Origin: Silvimonas soli
GTDB lineage: Bacteria > Pseudomonadota > Gammaproteobacteria > Burkholderiales > Chitinibacteraceae
Length of the DNA stretch: 64,000 nucleotides
Direction of reading: 5' to 3'
Assembly: GCF_030035605.1 (NCBI RefSeq)
Contig: NZ_CP106736.1
Span: 1,674,001-1,738,000, forward strand
The notes under the pieces: generated by a model
The model's input: the letters and a program-made list of their open reading frames with translations, nothing else
What the model was told of the DNA's origin: nothing
The model's database searches: none
Shown here: in pieces, positions 1-8,523 of the stretch
Layout of the letters: each line of letters opens with the position of its first letter
How positions within the stretch are numbered: position 1 is the first letter of the stretch
Made by a program: the position numbers and the translations under genes

Positions 1-755
1 CGCTGTTCTTGCATCCGGCAGAAGCCGCGCATGGCGATCTGGGCATGATTACGCCCCAGGACGTGGTGCTGGCACTGTCGTACTCCGGCGAATCAGACGA
101 GTTGCTGACCATTTTGCCCAGTCTGAAGCGCTTGGGCGTGCCGCTGATTGCCATGACCGGTAACGGCAAATCCACCCTCGCCCGCGAAGCGCATATCTGG
201 CTGGATTCGGCCGTGGAACAAGAGGCCTGCCCGCTAAATCTCGCCCCCACCGCCAGCACTACAGTGGCTTTGGCGCTGGGCGATGCTTTGGCTGTTGCCA
301 TGCTGGAAGAGCGCGATTTTGGTGCAGAAGACTTCGCCCACTCCCATCCGGGTGGCAGCCTTGGGCGACGCTTGCTGATTCGCGTGAGCGACGTCATGCG
401 CCACGGCGACGACTTGCCCATCGTGCAGGAAGACACGCCATTACGCGATGCACTGATGGAAATCAGCCGCAAAGGCCTGGGCATGACCGCAGTCATGAAT
501 CCGCAGAACCAGTTGGTAGGGATTTTCACCGACGGTGATCTGCGTCGCGCGCTGGACCGTGGCGTGGACGTACATCACACGCGAGTACTTGAAGTGATGA
601 CGCCCAACCCCATCACCATAGAAGCGGGTAAATTGGCCGCACAGGCGGTATTGATCATGGAAGAGCGCCGCATTGGCGCTTTGCTGGTCACCGATAGCGG
701 CAAGCTCGCTGGCGCTTTGAATATGCACGATCTGCTGCGCGCACGCGTAGTCTGA
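1..755 (+). CDS. kdsD: Arabinose-5-phosphate isomerase KdsD, 5' end cut by window edge
   Basis: This enzyme interconverts ribulose 5-phosphate and arabinose 5-phosphate, the first step of KDO synthesis for lipopolysaccharide. The reading frame is open from the first bases, so about 80 N-terminal residues are missing compared with the roughly 330-residue family. Visible parts are the second half of the sugar isomerase (SIS) domain, including SYSGESDE and HPGGSLGRRLL, followed by two CBS domains (from RVSDVMRHG and from VLEVMTPNP). It lies 22 bases before kdsC, and the following genes supply the next KDO step and LPS export. Identification is firm; only the start is unseen. Confidence 0.95.
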   Translation, partial: LFLHPAEAAHGDLGMITPQDVVLALSYSGESDELLTILPSLKRLGVPLIAMTGNGKSTLAREAHIWLDSAVEQEACPLNLAPTASTTVALALGDALAVAMLEERDFGAEDFAHSHPGGSLGRRLLIRVSDVMRHGDDLPIVQEDTPLRDALMEISRKGLGMTAVMNPQNQLVGIFTDGDLRRALDRGVDVHHTRVLEVMTPNPITIEAGKLAAQAVLIMEERRIGALLVTDSGKLAGALNMHDLLRARVV

Positions 756-777
756 CTGGCACCGAACAGGGAACACC

Positions 778-1296
778 ATGAACCACCAAGCAGCAAAAGC
801 CGTACGCCTGATGATCTTTGACGTCGATGGTGTCATGACCGATGGCAGTCTGTTTTACAACGACGCCGGTGAAGAACTCAAAGCATTCAACTCGCTCGAT
901 GGCCACGGCATTCGCATGCTGCAAGACAGCGGCGTCAAGGTGGCAATCATTACCGGGCGCAAATCGCAACTGGTGGCCCATCGCGCGCGCAATCTGAATA
1001 TTGAACTGCTGTACCAGGGTGCGAATGACAAGCTGGAAACGTTTGGCGAACTGCTGGCAGCCACCGGCCTGACCGCCGAACAATGCGGCTATATGGGCGA
1101 TGACGTCATTGACTTGCCGGTGATGCGCCGAGTGGCGTTTGCCATTGCCGTGCCAGACGCGCCGGAAATCGTGCGCGACAACGCTCACTACATCACCAGC
1201 AAACACGGCGGTCACGGCGCAGTGCGTGAAGCCTGTGAATCCATCATGCGTGCACAAGAAACGCTGGATGGTATCCTCGCGTACTATTTGCGCTAA
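778..1296 (+). CDS. kdsC: KDO 8-phosphate phosphatase KdsC
   Basis: This is a small HAD-family phosphatase of 172 residues that hydrolyses 3-deoxy-D-manno-octulosonate 8-phosphate to KDO in the cytoplasm. The HAD nucleophile motif DVDGVMTDG sits at residues 15-23 (Asp15 and Asp17), and the acidic motif GDDVIDLPVM lies further on. The absence of a cap domain and the length fit the tetrameric KdsC type. It follows kdsD and precedes lptC by 9 bases, so it is part of one LPS operon. The first ATG after kdsD is used as start. Confidence 0.96.
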   Translation: MNHQAAKAVRLMIFDVDGVMTDGSLFYNDAGEELKAFNSLDGHGIRMLQDSGVKVAIITGRKSQLVAHRARNLNIELLYQGANDKLETFGELLAATGLTAEQCGYMGDDVIDLPVMRRVAFAIAVPDAPEIVRDNAHYITSKHGGHGAVREACESIMRAQETLDGILAYYLR

Positions 1297-1305
1297 GGAC
1301 GGCCA

Positions 1306-1887
1306 GTGAATTCTTTGTCTTCGCGACTCTTGCCGTTGGTGTTGATTGTGTTCCTGGCGCTGCTGGTGTGGGGACTGAACTCTGCCGCAACCTTGCCGGC
1401 ACTGGACAACCAACGGCTGGTGGATGAGCCGAATTTGATAGCCAACAACACCCATACCGTGCGCTTTGACGAACTGGGTCGGCCGTTCGAGCGACTGGAC
1501 GCCGACAAAGTCAGCCATTACGAAGAAAACGACAGCGCCTGGTTCGACAATCCGCACCTTGTGTCTACTGCACCGGGCAAACCGCGGGTCGACCTCGTTA
1601 CCACGCGCGCGCAATCGATCAACAAAGGCGAAAAATTGTGGATGCCCGAACCCACCACGATGACGCGCCAGCCAGATGCACAGCACGCGCAAATGGTCAT
1701 TCACGGTCGGGAAATCTGGTATCAACCCAAACCCGGTGACGCCTGGTCGGAAGCCCCGGTCGATGCCGACATGGGTGCCTACCACGCCAAGGGTGTTGGC
1801 TTTCAAGCCGACCTTGCTGGCCAGACCCTTTTAGTTAAATCCAGAGTGAGCACCACTTATGTCCCTGCGCAACGCAGCAGTAAATAG
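1306..1887 (+). CDS. lptC: LPS export system protein LptC
   Basis: LptC is the bitopic inner-membrane protein that receives LPS from LptB2FG and hands it to LptA. The 193-residue product starts at GTG, has one N-terminal membrane helix (about residues 8-26), and a periplasmic beta-jelly-roll region with the family pattern around ADKVSHYEE and KPRVDLVTTRAQSINKGE. Its last 29 bases overlap the start of lptA. Sequence similarity between LptC proteins is low, so the assignment leans on topology and on position between kdsC and lptA. Confidence 0.92.
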   Translation: MNSLSSRLLPLVLIVFLALLVWGLNSAATLPALDNQRLVDEPNLIANNTHTVRFDELGRPFERLDADKVSHYEENDSAWFDNPHLVSTAPGKPRVDLVTTRAQSINKGEKLWMPEPTTMTRQPDAQHAQMVIHGREIWYQPKPGDAWSEAPVDADMGAYHAKGVGFQADLAGQTLLVKSRVSTTYVPAQRSSK

Positions 1888-2434
1888 CGTCCTGACAATC
1901 AGCCTGGCGCTGGGGGCAACTGCCGCCCTGGCCTCAACGGCTGATCGTGAAAAGCCGATGAAAATTGAAGCTGATTCGGCCACTTACGACCAGAAAGCCA
2001 ATACCGGTGTGTACACCGGCAACGTGGTTGTCACGCAAGGCACCATGACGCTGCGCTCGGACAAGCTGGTGATCCATCAAGACGCGGATGGCATGCAATA
2101 TTCGCAAGGCGATGGCAAACCAGTGAAATTTCGCCAGCAGGCAGATGATGGTGAATGGGTTGATGCTGAGTCACTGCATTACGATTACAACCAGAAAACC
2201 GGCATGCTGGTGCTGACCAACAGTGCCTGGGTGCGCAAGAACCAGAACGAAGTGTTTGGGGACATCATCACTTACAACCTGAACAACGACCAGTACACCG
2301 CCAACAGCACCAAGTCCGGCGCCGGTCGCGTCAATGTGACGATCGTTCCGAAGAAAAAAGACGCCAGTGCCGCTGCCACCACCAAACCGGCGGCAACCAA
2401 GGCCAGTGCAGTCACCGCAAGCGGGGCCCAATGA
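1859..2434 (+). CDS. lptA: LPS transport periplasmic protein LptA
   Basis: LptA forms the periplasmic bridge that carries LPS from LptC to LptD. The 191-residue protein has a signal peptide ending near ALASTADRE and an OstA-like repeat domain with KIEADSATYDQKANTGVYTG and the TLRSDKLVIH strand. The C terminus is a low-complexity Lys/Ala/Thr tail. The gene begins inside lptC and ends against the possible upstream start of lptB, so the three genes are probably translated together. Confidence 0.95.
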   Translation: MSLRNAAVNSVLTISLALGATAALASTADREKPMKIEADSATYDQKANTGVYTGNVVVTQGTMTLRSDKLVIHQDADGMQYSQGDGKPVKFRQQADDGEWVDAESLHYDYNQKTGMLVLTNSAWVRKNQNEVFGDIITYNLNNDQYTANSTKSGAGRVNVTIVPKKKDASAAATTKPAATKASAVTASGAQ

Positions 2435-2478
2435 AGCCCTCCCGATCACTCGATAACAACGGCCCGGCCACTCAACCC

Positions 2479-3204
2479 ATGACTGCATCCCTGAACGCTT
2501 CCGGTTTGATGAAACGCTACGGCAAACGCACCGTGGTACGTGACGTAGCCATTCGAGTGGATGCGGGAGAGGTCGTCGGTTTGCTTGGCCCTAACGGCGC
2601 GGGCAAAACCACCAGCTTTTATATGATTGTCGGGATGGTCGCTGCCGATGGTGGCGAAATCACCCTGAATGGCCAGGACATCAGTCGCCTGCCGATGCAC
2701 CAGCGCTCAGAACTGGGCTTGGGTTATCTGCCGCAGGAAGCTTCGATTTTTCGCAAGATGACGGTCGCCCAGAACATTCTGGCTGTGCTGGAACTGCGCG
2801 AGAAAAACGCCACCCGCCGCGCCGAAAGACTGGACGAATTGCTGCATGAATTGCACATTGCCCATCTGCGTGACAGCGGCGCCATGAGTTTGTCTGGCGG
2901 CGAGCGGCGACGTGCCGAAATCGCCCGCGCACTGGCTGCTGATCCGCGCTTTATTTTGCTGGACGAACCCTTTGCCGGAGTCGATCCGATTGCGGTGATG
3001 GACATCCAGCGCATCATTGCTTATCTGCGCGACCGTGGTATCGGCGTGCTGATTACCGACCATAACGTGCGCGAAACGCTGGGGATTTGTGATCGGGCGT
3101 ACATTATCTCTGAAGGCTCCGTGATGGCATCCGGGCATCCAGCCGAAATCATTGCCAACGAACAAGTGCGCAAGGTTTACCTGGGCGAACATTTCCGCAT
3201 GTAA
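2479..3204 (+). CDS. lptB: LPS export ABC transporter ATP-binding protein LptB
   Basis: LptB is the cytoplasmic ATPase that powers extraction of LPS from the inner membrane with LptF and LptG, neither of which is in this window. Walker A (GPNGAGKTT), the ABC signature LSGGERRRAEIARAL and Walker B (FILLDEPFAGVDP) are all present. The chosen ATG gives 241 residues, the usual family length. An in-frame ATG at 2431 overlapping the lptA stop would add 16 residues; neither site has a strong ribosome binding site. Confidence 0.95.
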   Translation: MTASLNASGLMKRYGKRTVVRDVAIRVDAGEVVGLLGPNGAGKTTSFYMIVGMVAADGGEITLNGQDISRLPMHQRSELGLGYLPQEASIFRKMTVAQNILAVLELREKNATRRAERLDELLHELHIAHLRDSGAMSLSGGERRRAEIARALAADPRFILLDEPFAGVDPIAVMDIQRIIAYLRDRGIGVLITDHNVRETLGICDRAYIISEGSVMASGHPAEIIANEQVRKVYLGEHFRM

Positions 3205-3264
3205 CCGCGCCATGCCTAAAGCGCCGATCAACCGCCACCCTCTTTGTCTGGATATAAACGCAGC

Positions 3265-4674
3265 ATGAAGCAATCCCTTCAACTGCGTCTTTCGCAGCAA
3301 CTGAACCTCACCCCGCAGCTGCAGCAGTCAATCAAGCTGTTGCAGCTGTCCACACTCGATTTTCAGACGGAAATCGAGCGTTACCTGCTGGAAAATCCGC
3401 TGCTGGAACAAGATGGTGGCGGCAGTAACCCTTCCGACAGTCCCGAACCTGTTTCCGGCGAGAGCGACAGCACCCCGCAAGAACCGGCCTACGATGGCAG
3501 CGGCGACGACATGAACTGGGGTAGCGGCACCGGCAATGCGCGCAACGGTGACGATGATGACGACTTCGATCCGGCCACCCAGGTCGCCAAAGAGCTGACG
3601 CTGCGCGAGCATCTGCTGGATCAAGCGGGGGTGCTGCGTTTGCCCGAGCGCGACCATGCTGCCCTGGCTTTCATGATCGACGCAGTGGACGATGAGGGAT
3701 TTTTACCAATGTCCCTCGAAGAATTACTGGAACAAATCCCGCCGGAGATCGTCACACATCTGGAGCTTGAAATTGATGACCTGGCCGTAGCACTGGCCAG
3801 ACTCAAGCAGTTTGATCCCGTTGGGGTGGGTGCCCGCAATACTGCGGAGGCTTTGGGCCTGCAGTTGCGCCTGGTTGCACCTTCTCCCGCTTGCGAGCTG
3901 GCACGACAGATCGTCGGACAACATCTCGATTTATTGGCCGGGCGTGACTACACTAAGCTCAAAAGGTTACTGAAATGTGACGACGCGGCACTGAAAGCCG
4001 CGCAAAGTGTGATCACCAGTCTGAATCCGCGCCCGGCAGCACAATGGGCGGCATTGACACCACGTTACGTTGTACCTGACGTACTGGTGCAAAAGATCAA
4101 GGGGCAATGGCAGGTGAGACTCAATCCAGCCGCGATGCCGCGGTTGCGCATCAATCAAGTCTATGCAGATATCCTGCAACGTAGCGAAGGCGGTGTGCTG
4201 GCGCGCGAGTTGCAAGAAGCCAAATGGCTGGTGAAAAGCGTGCAACAACGCTTTGAAACCATTCTGCGGGTCGCTCAGGCCATCGTTGAACGCCAGCGTG
4301 CGTTTTTCGAACATGGTGAAGTCGCCATGCGCCCGCTCGTCCTGCGCGATATCGCCATGGAACTGGATCTGCATGAATCCACCGTGTCCCGCGTTACTAC
4401 CCAGAAATACATGACCAGCCCACGTGGCTTGCTGGAGTTCAAATACTTCTTCGGCAGTCACGTTGACACCGAAGCCGGTGGCGAATGTTCGGCCACCGCC
4501 ATCAAAGCGCTCATCAAACAGATGATCCAGAACGAAGACAAAACCCGGCCGCTCTCAGATAGCGCCATTGCCGAAGCTTTATCCGGGCAAGGGATCGTGG
4601 TTGCGCGGCGAACCGTTGCCAAGTACAGGGAGGGCATGAACGTTCCACCCGTCAATCTGCGCAAAAACCTGTAG
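3265..4674 (+). CDS. rpoN: RNA polymerase sigma-54 factor RpoN
   Basis: Sigma-54 directs transcription from -24/-12 promoters with enhancer-binding ATPases. The 469-residue protein has the glutamine-rich region I (SLQLRLSQQLNLTPQLQQS), an acidic region II (Asp/Gly-rich, about residues 55-110), a core-binding region, the helix-turn-helix segment around LHESTVSRV, and the diagnostic RpoN box ARRTVAKYRE close to the C terminus. The start is the ATG at the conserved MKQSLQLR; a TTG 21 bases upstream is less likely. Its place between lptB and hpf is the conserved proteobacterial order. Confidence 0.97.
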   Translation: MKQSLQLRLSQQLNLTPQLQQSIKLLQLSTLDFQTEIERYLLENPLLEQDGGGSNPSDSPEPVSGESDSTPQEPAYDGSGDDMNWGSGTGNARNGDDDDDFDPATQVAKELTLREHLLDQAGVLRLPERDHAALAFMIDAVDDEGFLPMSLEELLEQIPPEIVTHLELEIDDLAVALARLKQFDPVGVGARNTAEALGLQLRLVAPSPACELARQIVGQHLDLLAGRDYTKLKRLLKCDDAALKAAQSVITSLNPRPAAQWAALTPRYVVPDVLVQKIKGQWQVRLNPAAMPRLRINQVYADILQRSEGGVLARELQEAKWLVKSVQQRFETILRVAQAIVERQRAFFEHGEVAMRPLVLRDIAMELDLHESTVSRVTTQKYMTSPRGLLEFKYFFGSHVDTEAGGECSATAIKALIKQMIQNEDKTRPLSDSAIAEALSGQGIVVARRTVAKYREGMNVPPVNLRKNL

Positions 4675-4720
4675 CCCTTATCGGTGCAGTGTCTTAATGG
4701 CTTACCAGAAGGAGAATGCC

Positions 4721-5050
4721 ATGAACCTCAACATCAGCGGACATCACGTTGAAGTGACCCCGGCCTTACGGGAATACGTTACCAGCAAGCTCGACCGGAT
4801 AACGCGACACTTCGACCAGGTTGTAGACGTCAGCACGATTCTGTCTGTAGAAAAATTGCAGCAGAAAGCCGATGTCACAGTGCGGGTTCGCGGAAAAGAC
4901 ATCCACGTTGAGGCATCAGACAAGGATATGTATGCGGCCATTGATTTACTGGTCGACAAACTTGATCGGCAGATTGTGAAACACAAAGAATGCTTGATGG
5001 ATCATCGCGGCGAAGCGATCAAACATCAGCAAACCGTCGAAGAGGAATGA
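4721..5050 (+). CDS. hpf: Ribosome hibernation-promoting factor, short form
   Basis: This is a 109-residue ribosome-associated protein of the HPF/YfiA family, which binds the 30S subunit in stationary phase and promotes inactive ribosome dimers. It begins MNLNISGHHVEVTPALREYV and carries the basic DVTVRVRGKDIHVEA strand. The start is decided by a strong AGGAG about 7 bases upstream; a TTG start 24 bases earlier is therefore rejected. The protein lacks the C-terminal dimerisation domain of long HPF. An intrinsic terminator follows about 35 bases after the stop. Confidence 0.95.
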   Translation: MNLNISGHHVEVTPALREYVTSKLDRITRHFDQVVDVSTILSVEKLQQKADVTVRVRGKDIHVEASDKDMYAAIDLLVDKLDRQIVKHKECLMDHRGEAIKHQQTVEEE

Positions 5051-5083
5051 CTTTCCGGCATTAACCAGTCCTTTGATACAACA

Positions 5084-5115
5084 AACGGGAGCCAATAATA
5101 CTGGTTCCCGTTTTT
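5084..5115 (+). terminator. Intrinsic terminator after hpf
   Basis: The arms AACGGGAGCCA and TGGTTCCCGTT pair over 11 positions (one G-T) around a 7-base loop and run into a stretch of T. It would end the kds-lpt-rpoN-hpf transcript. Confidence 0.85.
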
Positions 5116-5153
5116 GTTTATGCATTCTGGGCGGTACAATAGTATTGGTTGTG

Positions 5154-5190
5154 CAGTGCAATGGCACGTTAATGGGGCAAGATTGCACTG
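5154..5190. promoter_or_regulatory. Inverted repeat enclosing a sigma-54-like sequence upstream of ptsN
   Basis: CAGTGCAAT at 5154-5162 is the perfect reverse complement of ATTGCACTG at 5182-5190. The enclosed bases begin TGGCACG, matching the -24 part of a sigma-54 promoter, but the -12 part reads TGGGGCA rather than TTGCA, two bases late. It may be an operator or an RNA hairpin. Confidence 0.35.
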
Positions 5191-5365
5191 TCCTGGCTAA
5201 TAAATTGCGCAATACTTATCAAATAGCACCGTAAATGCGGTGTGGTTCGCAGTTCCAGTGAGCACTATCCAGACCGGTGAATAGAGCAAAAGCAGCCATC
5301 GGAATTCGTCACAGGTGGGGCGCGCAGGATACGCCCGCCGCTTTGGTCAGTGAGTCGGCAACACG

Positions 5366-5839
5366 ATGAGTCTGATATCCAGAATTCTGCCCGCCAATAA
5401 TGTGTTTCTAGATTTGGACGTGGGCAGCAAGAAACGTGTTTTCGAACAGGTGGGGATACTGTTCGAGAATAGTCACGCCATTGCGCGCAGCGTTATTTTC
5501 GATAGCCTGTTTGCCCGCGAAAAACTCGGCTCAACCGGCTTGGGCCAAGGTGTGGCAATTCCACACGGCCGCATCAAAGGTCTGAAAGAAGCCAGCGGCG
5601 CGTTTATCCGGCTAAAAAGCCCGGTGCCTTTTGATGCGCCGGATGGCAAGCCCGTGAGCCTGGTCTTTGTGTTGCTGGTTCCCGCTGCTGCCACCGACCT
5701 GCATTTGCAGATATTGTCCGAGCTGGCCCAGCTCTTTTCTGATAAAACCGTGCGCGAACAACTTGCAACGGCCAGCGACGTGGACGCGGCCTGGAAACTG
5801 ATTTCCACCTGGGAACCGTATGCCGCAGATTACCGTTAG
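5366..5839 (+). CDS. ptsN: Nitrogen PTS enzyme IIA (PtsN)
   Basis: EIIA-Ntr is the terminal phospho-acceptor of the regulatory nitrogen PTS and controls potassium uptake, carbon-nitrogen balance and other processes rather than sugar import. The 157-residue PTS EIIA type-2 domain carries the phosphorylatable histidine in AIPHGR (His67) and the following TGLGQGVAIPHGRI loop. It overlaps hprK by 20 bases. HPr-like and EI-Ntr partners are not encoded in this window. Confidence 0.95.
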   Translation: MSLISRILPANNVFLDLDVGSKKRVFEQVGILFENSHAIARSVIFDSLFAREKLGSTGLGQGVAIPHGRIKGLKEASGAFIRLKSPVPFDAPDGKPVSLVFVLLVPAAATDLHLQILSELAQLFSDKTVREQLATASDVDAAWKLISTWEPYAADYR

Positions 5840-6764
5840 ACAGCTGTTCATCGATAATGCGGAAAAGCTCAGGCTCACTTGGGTAGCAGGTCAATCCGGT
5901 GCCAACAATCTGCTCACCAATGATGCCGCCGAACAAAAGCCGCGTCTGGCACTGGTTGGTCACCTGAACTTCATTCACCCCAACCGCGTGCAGGTTTTGG
6001 GGATTGCCGAAGTCAATTATTTTGCCGGTCTTAGCCCCGAGGCCCAGAAAGATTCGGTCGAACGCCTGTTTGCCAATGAAATGGCACTGATGGTGGTTGC
6101 CAATGGCCAGCCCGTGCCCGACACCTTGCGTGAAGGTGCCGAACGTCACCACGTACCGCTGCTGACCTCCACCGAACAATCGCCATATTTGATGGACGTG
6201 CTGCGCTATTACCTGGCCAAGGCACTCGCGGTTTCCACCCACTTGCATGGCGTGTTTCTGGACGTGCTGGAAGTGGGCGTATTGCTGACTGGCGAGTCGT
6301 CGATGGGTAAGAGCGAACTGGCACTGGAGCTGATCTCACGCGGCCACGGTCTGGTGGCCGACGATGTAGTTGAGGTTTATCGCACCAACCCGGAAACACT
6401 GGAAGGTCGCTGTCCGCCGATGCTGCGCGATTTTCTGGAAGTACGGGGGATCGGCGTGCTCAATATCCGCACCATTTTCGGCGAAACTGCCGTGCGCCCC
6501 AAAAAGACGCTCAAGCTGATCGTGCATCTGGCCAAAGCGGGCGGCGAAACGCTGGCGCCAATTGATCGGCTGCAAATGCAGGCGGCCACGCAGGAAATCC
6601 TCGGCGTGCAAATCCGCAAACTGGTGATTCCGGTGGCGGCGGGTCGCAACTTGGCGGTACTGGTTGAGGCCGCGGTACGTAACTATATTCTGCAATTGCG
6701 CGGCATCGACTCCACCCGCGAGTTTATTGAACGGCACCAGCGCTTTATGGAGCTGGGCGAATAA
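5820..6764 (+). CDS. hprK: HPr kinase/phosphorylase HprK
   Basis: HprK phosphorylates and dephosphorylates HPr on serine. The 314-residue protein has the N-terminal DRTGG-like domain and a C-terminal kinase domain with P-loop GESSMGKS (residues 158-165) and the family signature RGIGVLNIRTIFGE. The P-loop fits GxxxxGKS, with Ser-Met where many relatives have Gly-Leu or Gly-Ile. It overlaps ptsN and lies 2 bases before rapZ, the usual betaproteobacterial arrangement linking serine phosphorylation of HPr to the nitrogen PTS. Confidence 0.96.
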   Translation: MPQITVRQLFIDNAEKLRLTWVAGQSGANNLLTNDAAEQKPRLALVGHLNFIHPNRVQVLGIAEVNYFAGLSPEAQKDSVERLFANEMALMVVANGQPVPDTLREGAERHHVPLLTSTEQSPYLMDVLRYYLAKALAVSTHLHGVFLDVLEVGVLLTGESSMGKSELALELISRGHGLVADDVVEVYRTNPETLEGRCPPMLRDFLEVRGIGVLNIRTIFGETAVRPKKTLKLIVHLAKAGGETLAPIDRLQMQAATQEILGVQIRKLVIPVAAGRNLAVLVEAAVRNYILQLRGIDSTREFIERHQRFMELGE

Positions 6765-6766
6765 CG

Positions 6767-7627
6767 ATGACGCAAAAACGGCAACAGGTCATCCTGCTTT
6801 CAGGGGTCTCGGGCGCGGGCAAGAGTGTAGCGTTGCGCATTCTGGAAGACCTCGGTTATTTCTGCATCGACAACCTGCCCTCGCCCATTTTGCCGCAAAC
6901 CGTCGCGCTGCTGGATGAAGATGGCTACCCCAAGGTTGCCATTGCCGTTGACTCTCGTAGCGCGCACAACCTGGCCGCTTTTCCCGATCACCTGGCGGCG
7001 ATGCTGGAACTCAAAGTCGACGCCCGCTTGTTGTTCCTGGAGGCGAGCGATGAAACGCTGGTGAAACGTTTCTCGGAAACCCGCCGCGCGCATCCGCTCT
7101 CTGGCGGCAATCTCACCGTTACCGAGGCCATCGCGCTTGAACGTGAGATTCTGGAATATTTCTCCGCCAATGCTCATCGCATAGATACCAGCGTGCTGTC
7201 TGCAAACCAGCTGCGGGCAATGGTGCGCGACTTTGTCGGGCTGGATCAATCCCGCCTGACTTTGATTTTTGAGTCATTTGGCTTCAAACATGGCCTGCCG
7301 CAAGATGCCGACTTTGTGTTTGACGCACGCTGCTTGCCCAACCCGCATTACGATCCGGTCTTGCGCCCACTCACCGGCAAAGACCAACCGGTCATTGATT
7401 TCCTCAAACGCCAGGAAGCCGTGGGCCGCTATTTAACCCACTTGATTGGCTTTCTGGAGCACTGGATTCCCGAGTTTGATCGCGACCACCGCAATTACGT
7501 TACGGTCGCGATTGGTTGTACCGGTGGCCAGCATCGTTCCGTTTTCCTGGCGGAACAACTGGGCCGCCACTTCGCCAATCAACGCCAGGTCTTGATACGC
7601 CATCGTGAGCAACATGGTACGGCCTGA
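6767..7627 (+). CDS. rapZ: RNase adapter protein RapZ
   Basis: RapZ is a nucleotide-binding protein; in enteric bacteria it senses glucosamine 6-phosphate and presents the sRNA GlmZ to RNase E. The 286-residue product has Walker A GVSGAGKS (residues 13-20), the conserved YFCIDNLP segment, FSETRRAHPL, and the C-terminal CTGGQHRSVF loop typical of the family. No GlmY or GlmZ RNA was found here, so its RNA target in this organism is unknown. The stop lies inside the next gene. Confidence 0.95.
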   Translation: MTQKRQQVILLSGVSGAGKSVALRILEDLGYFCIDNLPSPILPQTVALLDEDGYPKVAIAVDSRSAHNLAAFPDHLAAMLELKVDARLLFLEASDETLVKRFSETRRAHPLSGGNLTVTEAIALEREILEYFSANAHRIDTSVLSANQLRAMVRDFVGLDQSRLTLIFESFGFKHGLPQDADFVFDARCLPNPHYDPVLRPLTGKDQPVIDFLKRQEAVGRYLTHLIGFLEHWIPEFDRDHRNYVTVAIGCTGGQHRSVFLAEQLGRHFANQRQVLIRHREQHGTA

Positions 7628-7997
7628 ATGGCGTCTGTTGCAGCCCGGTGACTGGTTGGTGATGTTGCTGGCGTTAAGTCTGGTCATCGCTTTGGCCAGT
7701 TATGCCTGGCAGCGCGATACCGCAACGCATGTGCGCATTTATCAGTCTGGCAAATTGTTTGCCGAACTCGATCTGGCGGCTGATCGGCAGATGAAAGTGC
7801 CCGGCCCGTTAGGTGACACCACCGTTCAGGTCGCTAGCGGGCGCGCGCGTATCGCCGCCGACCCCAGCCCACGCCAGTATTGCGTGCGGGCTGGCTGGCT
7901 GACCGAAACCGGCCAGATCGCCATTTGCCTGCCTAATCGCACCAGCATTGAACTGACAGGTAGCCGCGCACGCGCCTATGACAGCCTCAGTTACTGA
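7614..7997 (+). CDS. NusG domain II-containing protein
   Basis: This 127-residue protein has one N-terminal membrane helix (about residues 13-32, WLVMLLALSLVIALASY) and an exported beta domain with VRIYQSGKLFAELDL and YCVRAGWLTETGQIAICLPN, which matches the NusG domain II family (not a transcription factor). It overlaps rapZ by 14 bases and the next transporter by 20. In many bacteria such proteins accompany Gx-type transporters. The function is unproven. A GTG 9 bases upstream is an alternative start. Confidence 0.8.
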   Translation: MVRPEWRLLQPGDWLVMLLALSLVIALASYAWQRDTATHVRIYQSGKLFAELDLAADRQMKVPGPLGDTTVQVASGRARIAADPSPRQYCVRAGWLTETGQIAICLPNRTSIELTGSRARAYDSLSY

Positions 7998-8523
7998 TAG
8001 CGCGCCGCTCAAAGTCGTCGCGGGCGCAGACGACCTGCGCATCGCCCGTTATGCCGCAATCGCCATCTTGCTGGGCGTGATCGAGGCGGGCTTCCCCTCG
8101 CCCATCCCCGGAGTAAAACCCGGCATTGCCAATATCATTACGCTGGTGGTGCTGTGGCGCTACGGCTGGCGTGATGCCGCCTGGGTTTCATTGCTGCGGA
8201 TCTTTGGCGGGGCGTTGGTGCTCGGTGGCTTTCTCTCACCAGGCTTTGCGCTGAGCGTGTGTGGCGGCATTGTTAGCCTGGCCGCATTGGCTGCAGCCCA
8301 GTATTTGCCGCGCCGCTGGTTCGGCCCGGTCAGTCTTTCACTGATTGCCGCTTTCGCCCATATTGCCGGACAACTTGGGCTGGCCCGACTGTGGCTGATC
8401 CCCAATAATGGGCTGATCCGCCTGGCGCCGGTGTTTTTTGGCGCAGCACTGATTTTCGGGCTGGCAAACGGGCTGATTTGCGCCCGCTTGCTCAACGCAT
8501 CGCCCAAGGAAACTACACCATGA
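7978..8523 (+). CDS. Gx transporter family membrane protein
   Basis: This 181-residue protein has about five or six hydrophobic helices and the conserved FPSPIPGVKPGIANIITLV segment of the family annotated as Gx transporter or heptaprenyl diphosphate synthase component I. Members resemble ECF-type substrate-binding membrane proteins. It is tightly packed between a NusG-domain-II protein and ubiX (ATGA overlap), which hints at an isoprenoid or flavin link, but the substrate is not known. Confidence 0.82.
   Translation: MTASVTDSAPLKVVAGADDLRIARYAAIAILLGVIEAGFPSPIPGVKPGIANIITLVVLWRYGWRDAAWVSLLRIFGGALVLGGFLSPGFALSVCGGIVSLAALAAAQYLPRRWFGPVSLSLIAAFAHIAGQLGLARLWLIPNNGLIRLAPVFFGAALIFGLANGLICARLLNASPKETTP

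Larger units (their letters stand above)
5051..5365 (+). other. Intergenic region hpf-ptsN (315 bp), no gene seen
   Basis: No coding frame of quality is visible. The region holds the hpf terminator, a TACAAT hexamer at 5135-5140 that could be a -10 element, a 9-bp inverted repeat (5154-5162 and 5182-5190) and, in its loop, a sequence resembling a sigma-54 promoter. Together these suggest that ptsN-hprK-rapZ has its own regulated promoter. Confidence 0.6.

Noticed and set aside
688..1806. 372-residue frame antisense to kdsC and lptC
   Set aside because: It crosses two well-identified genes on the other strand and has no support of its own.
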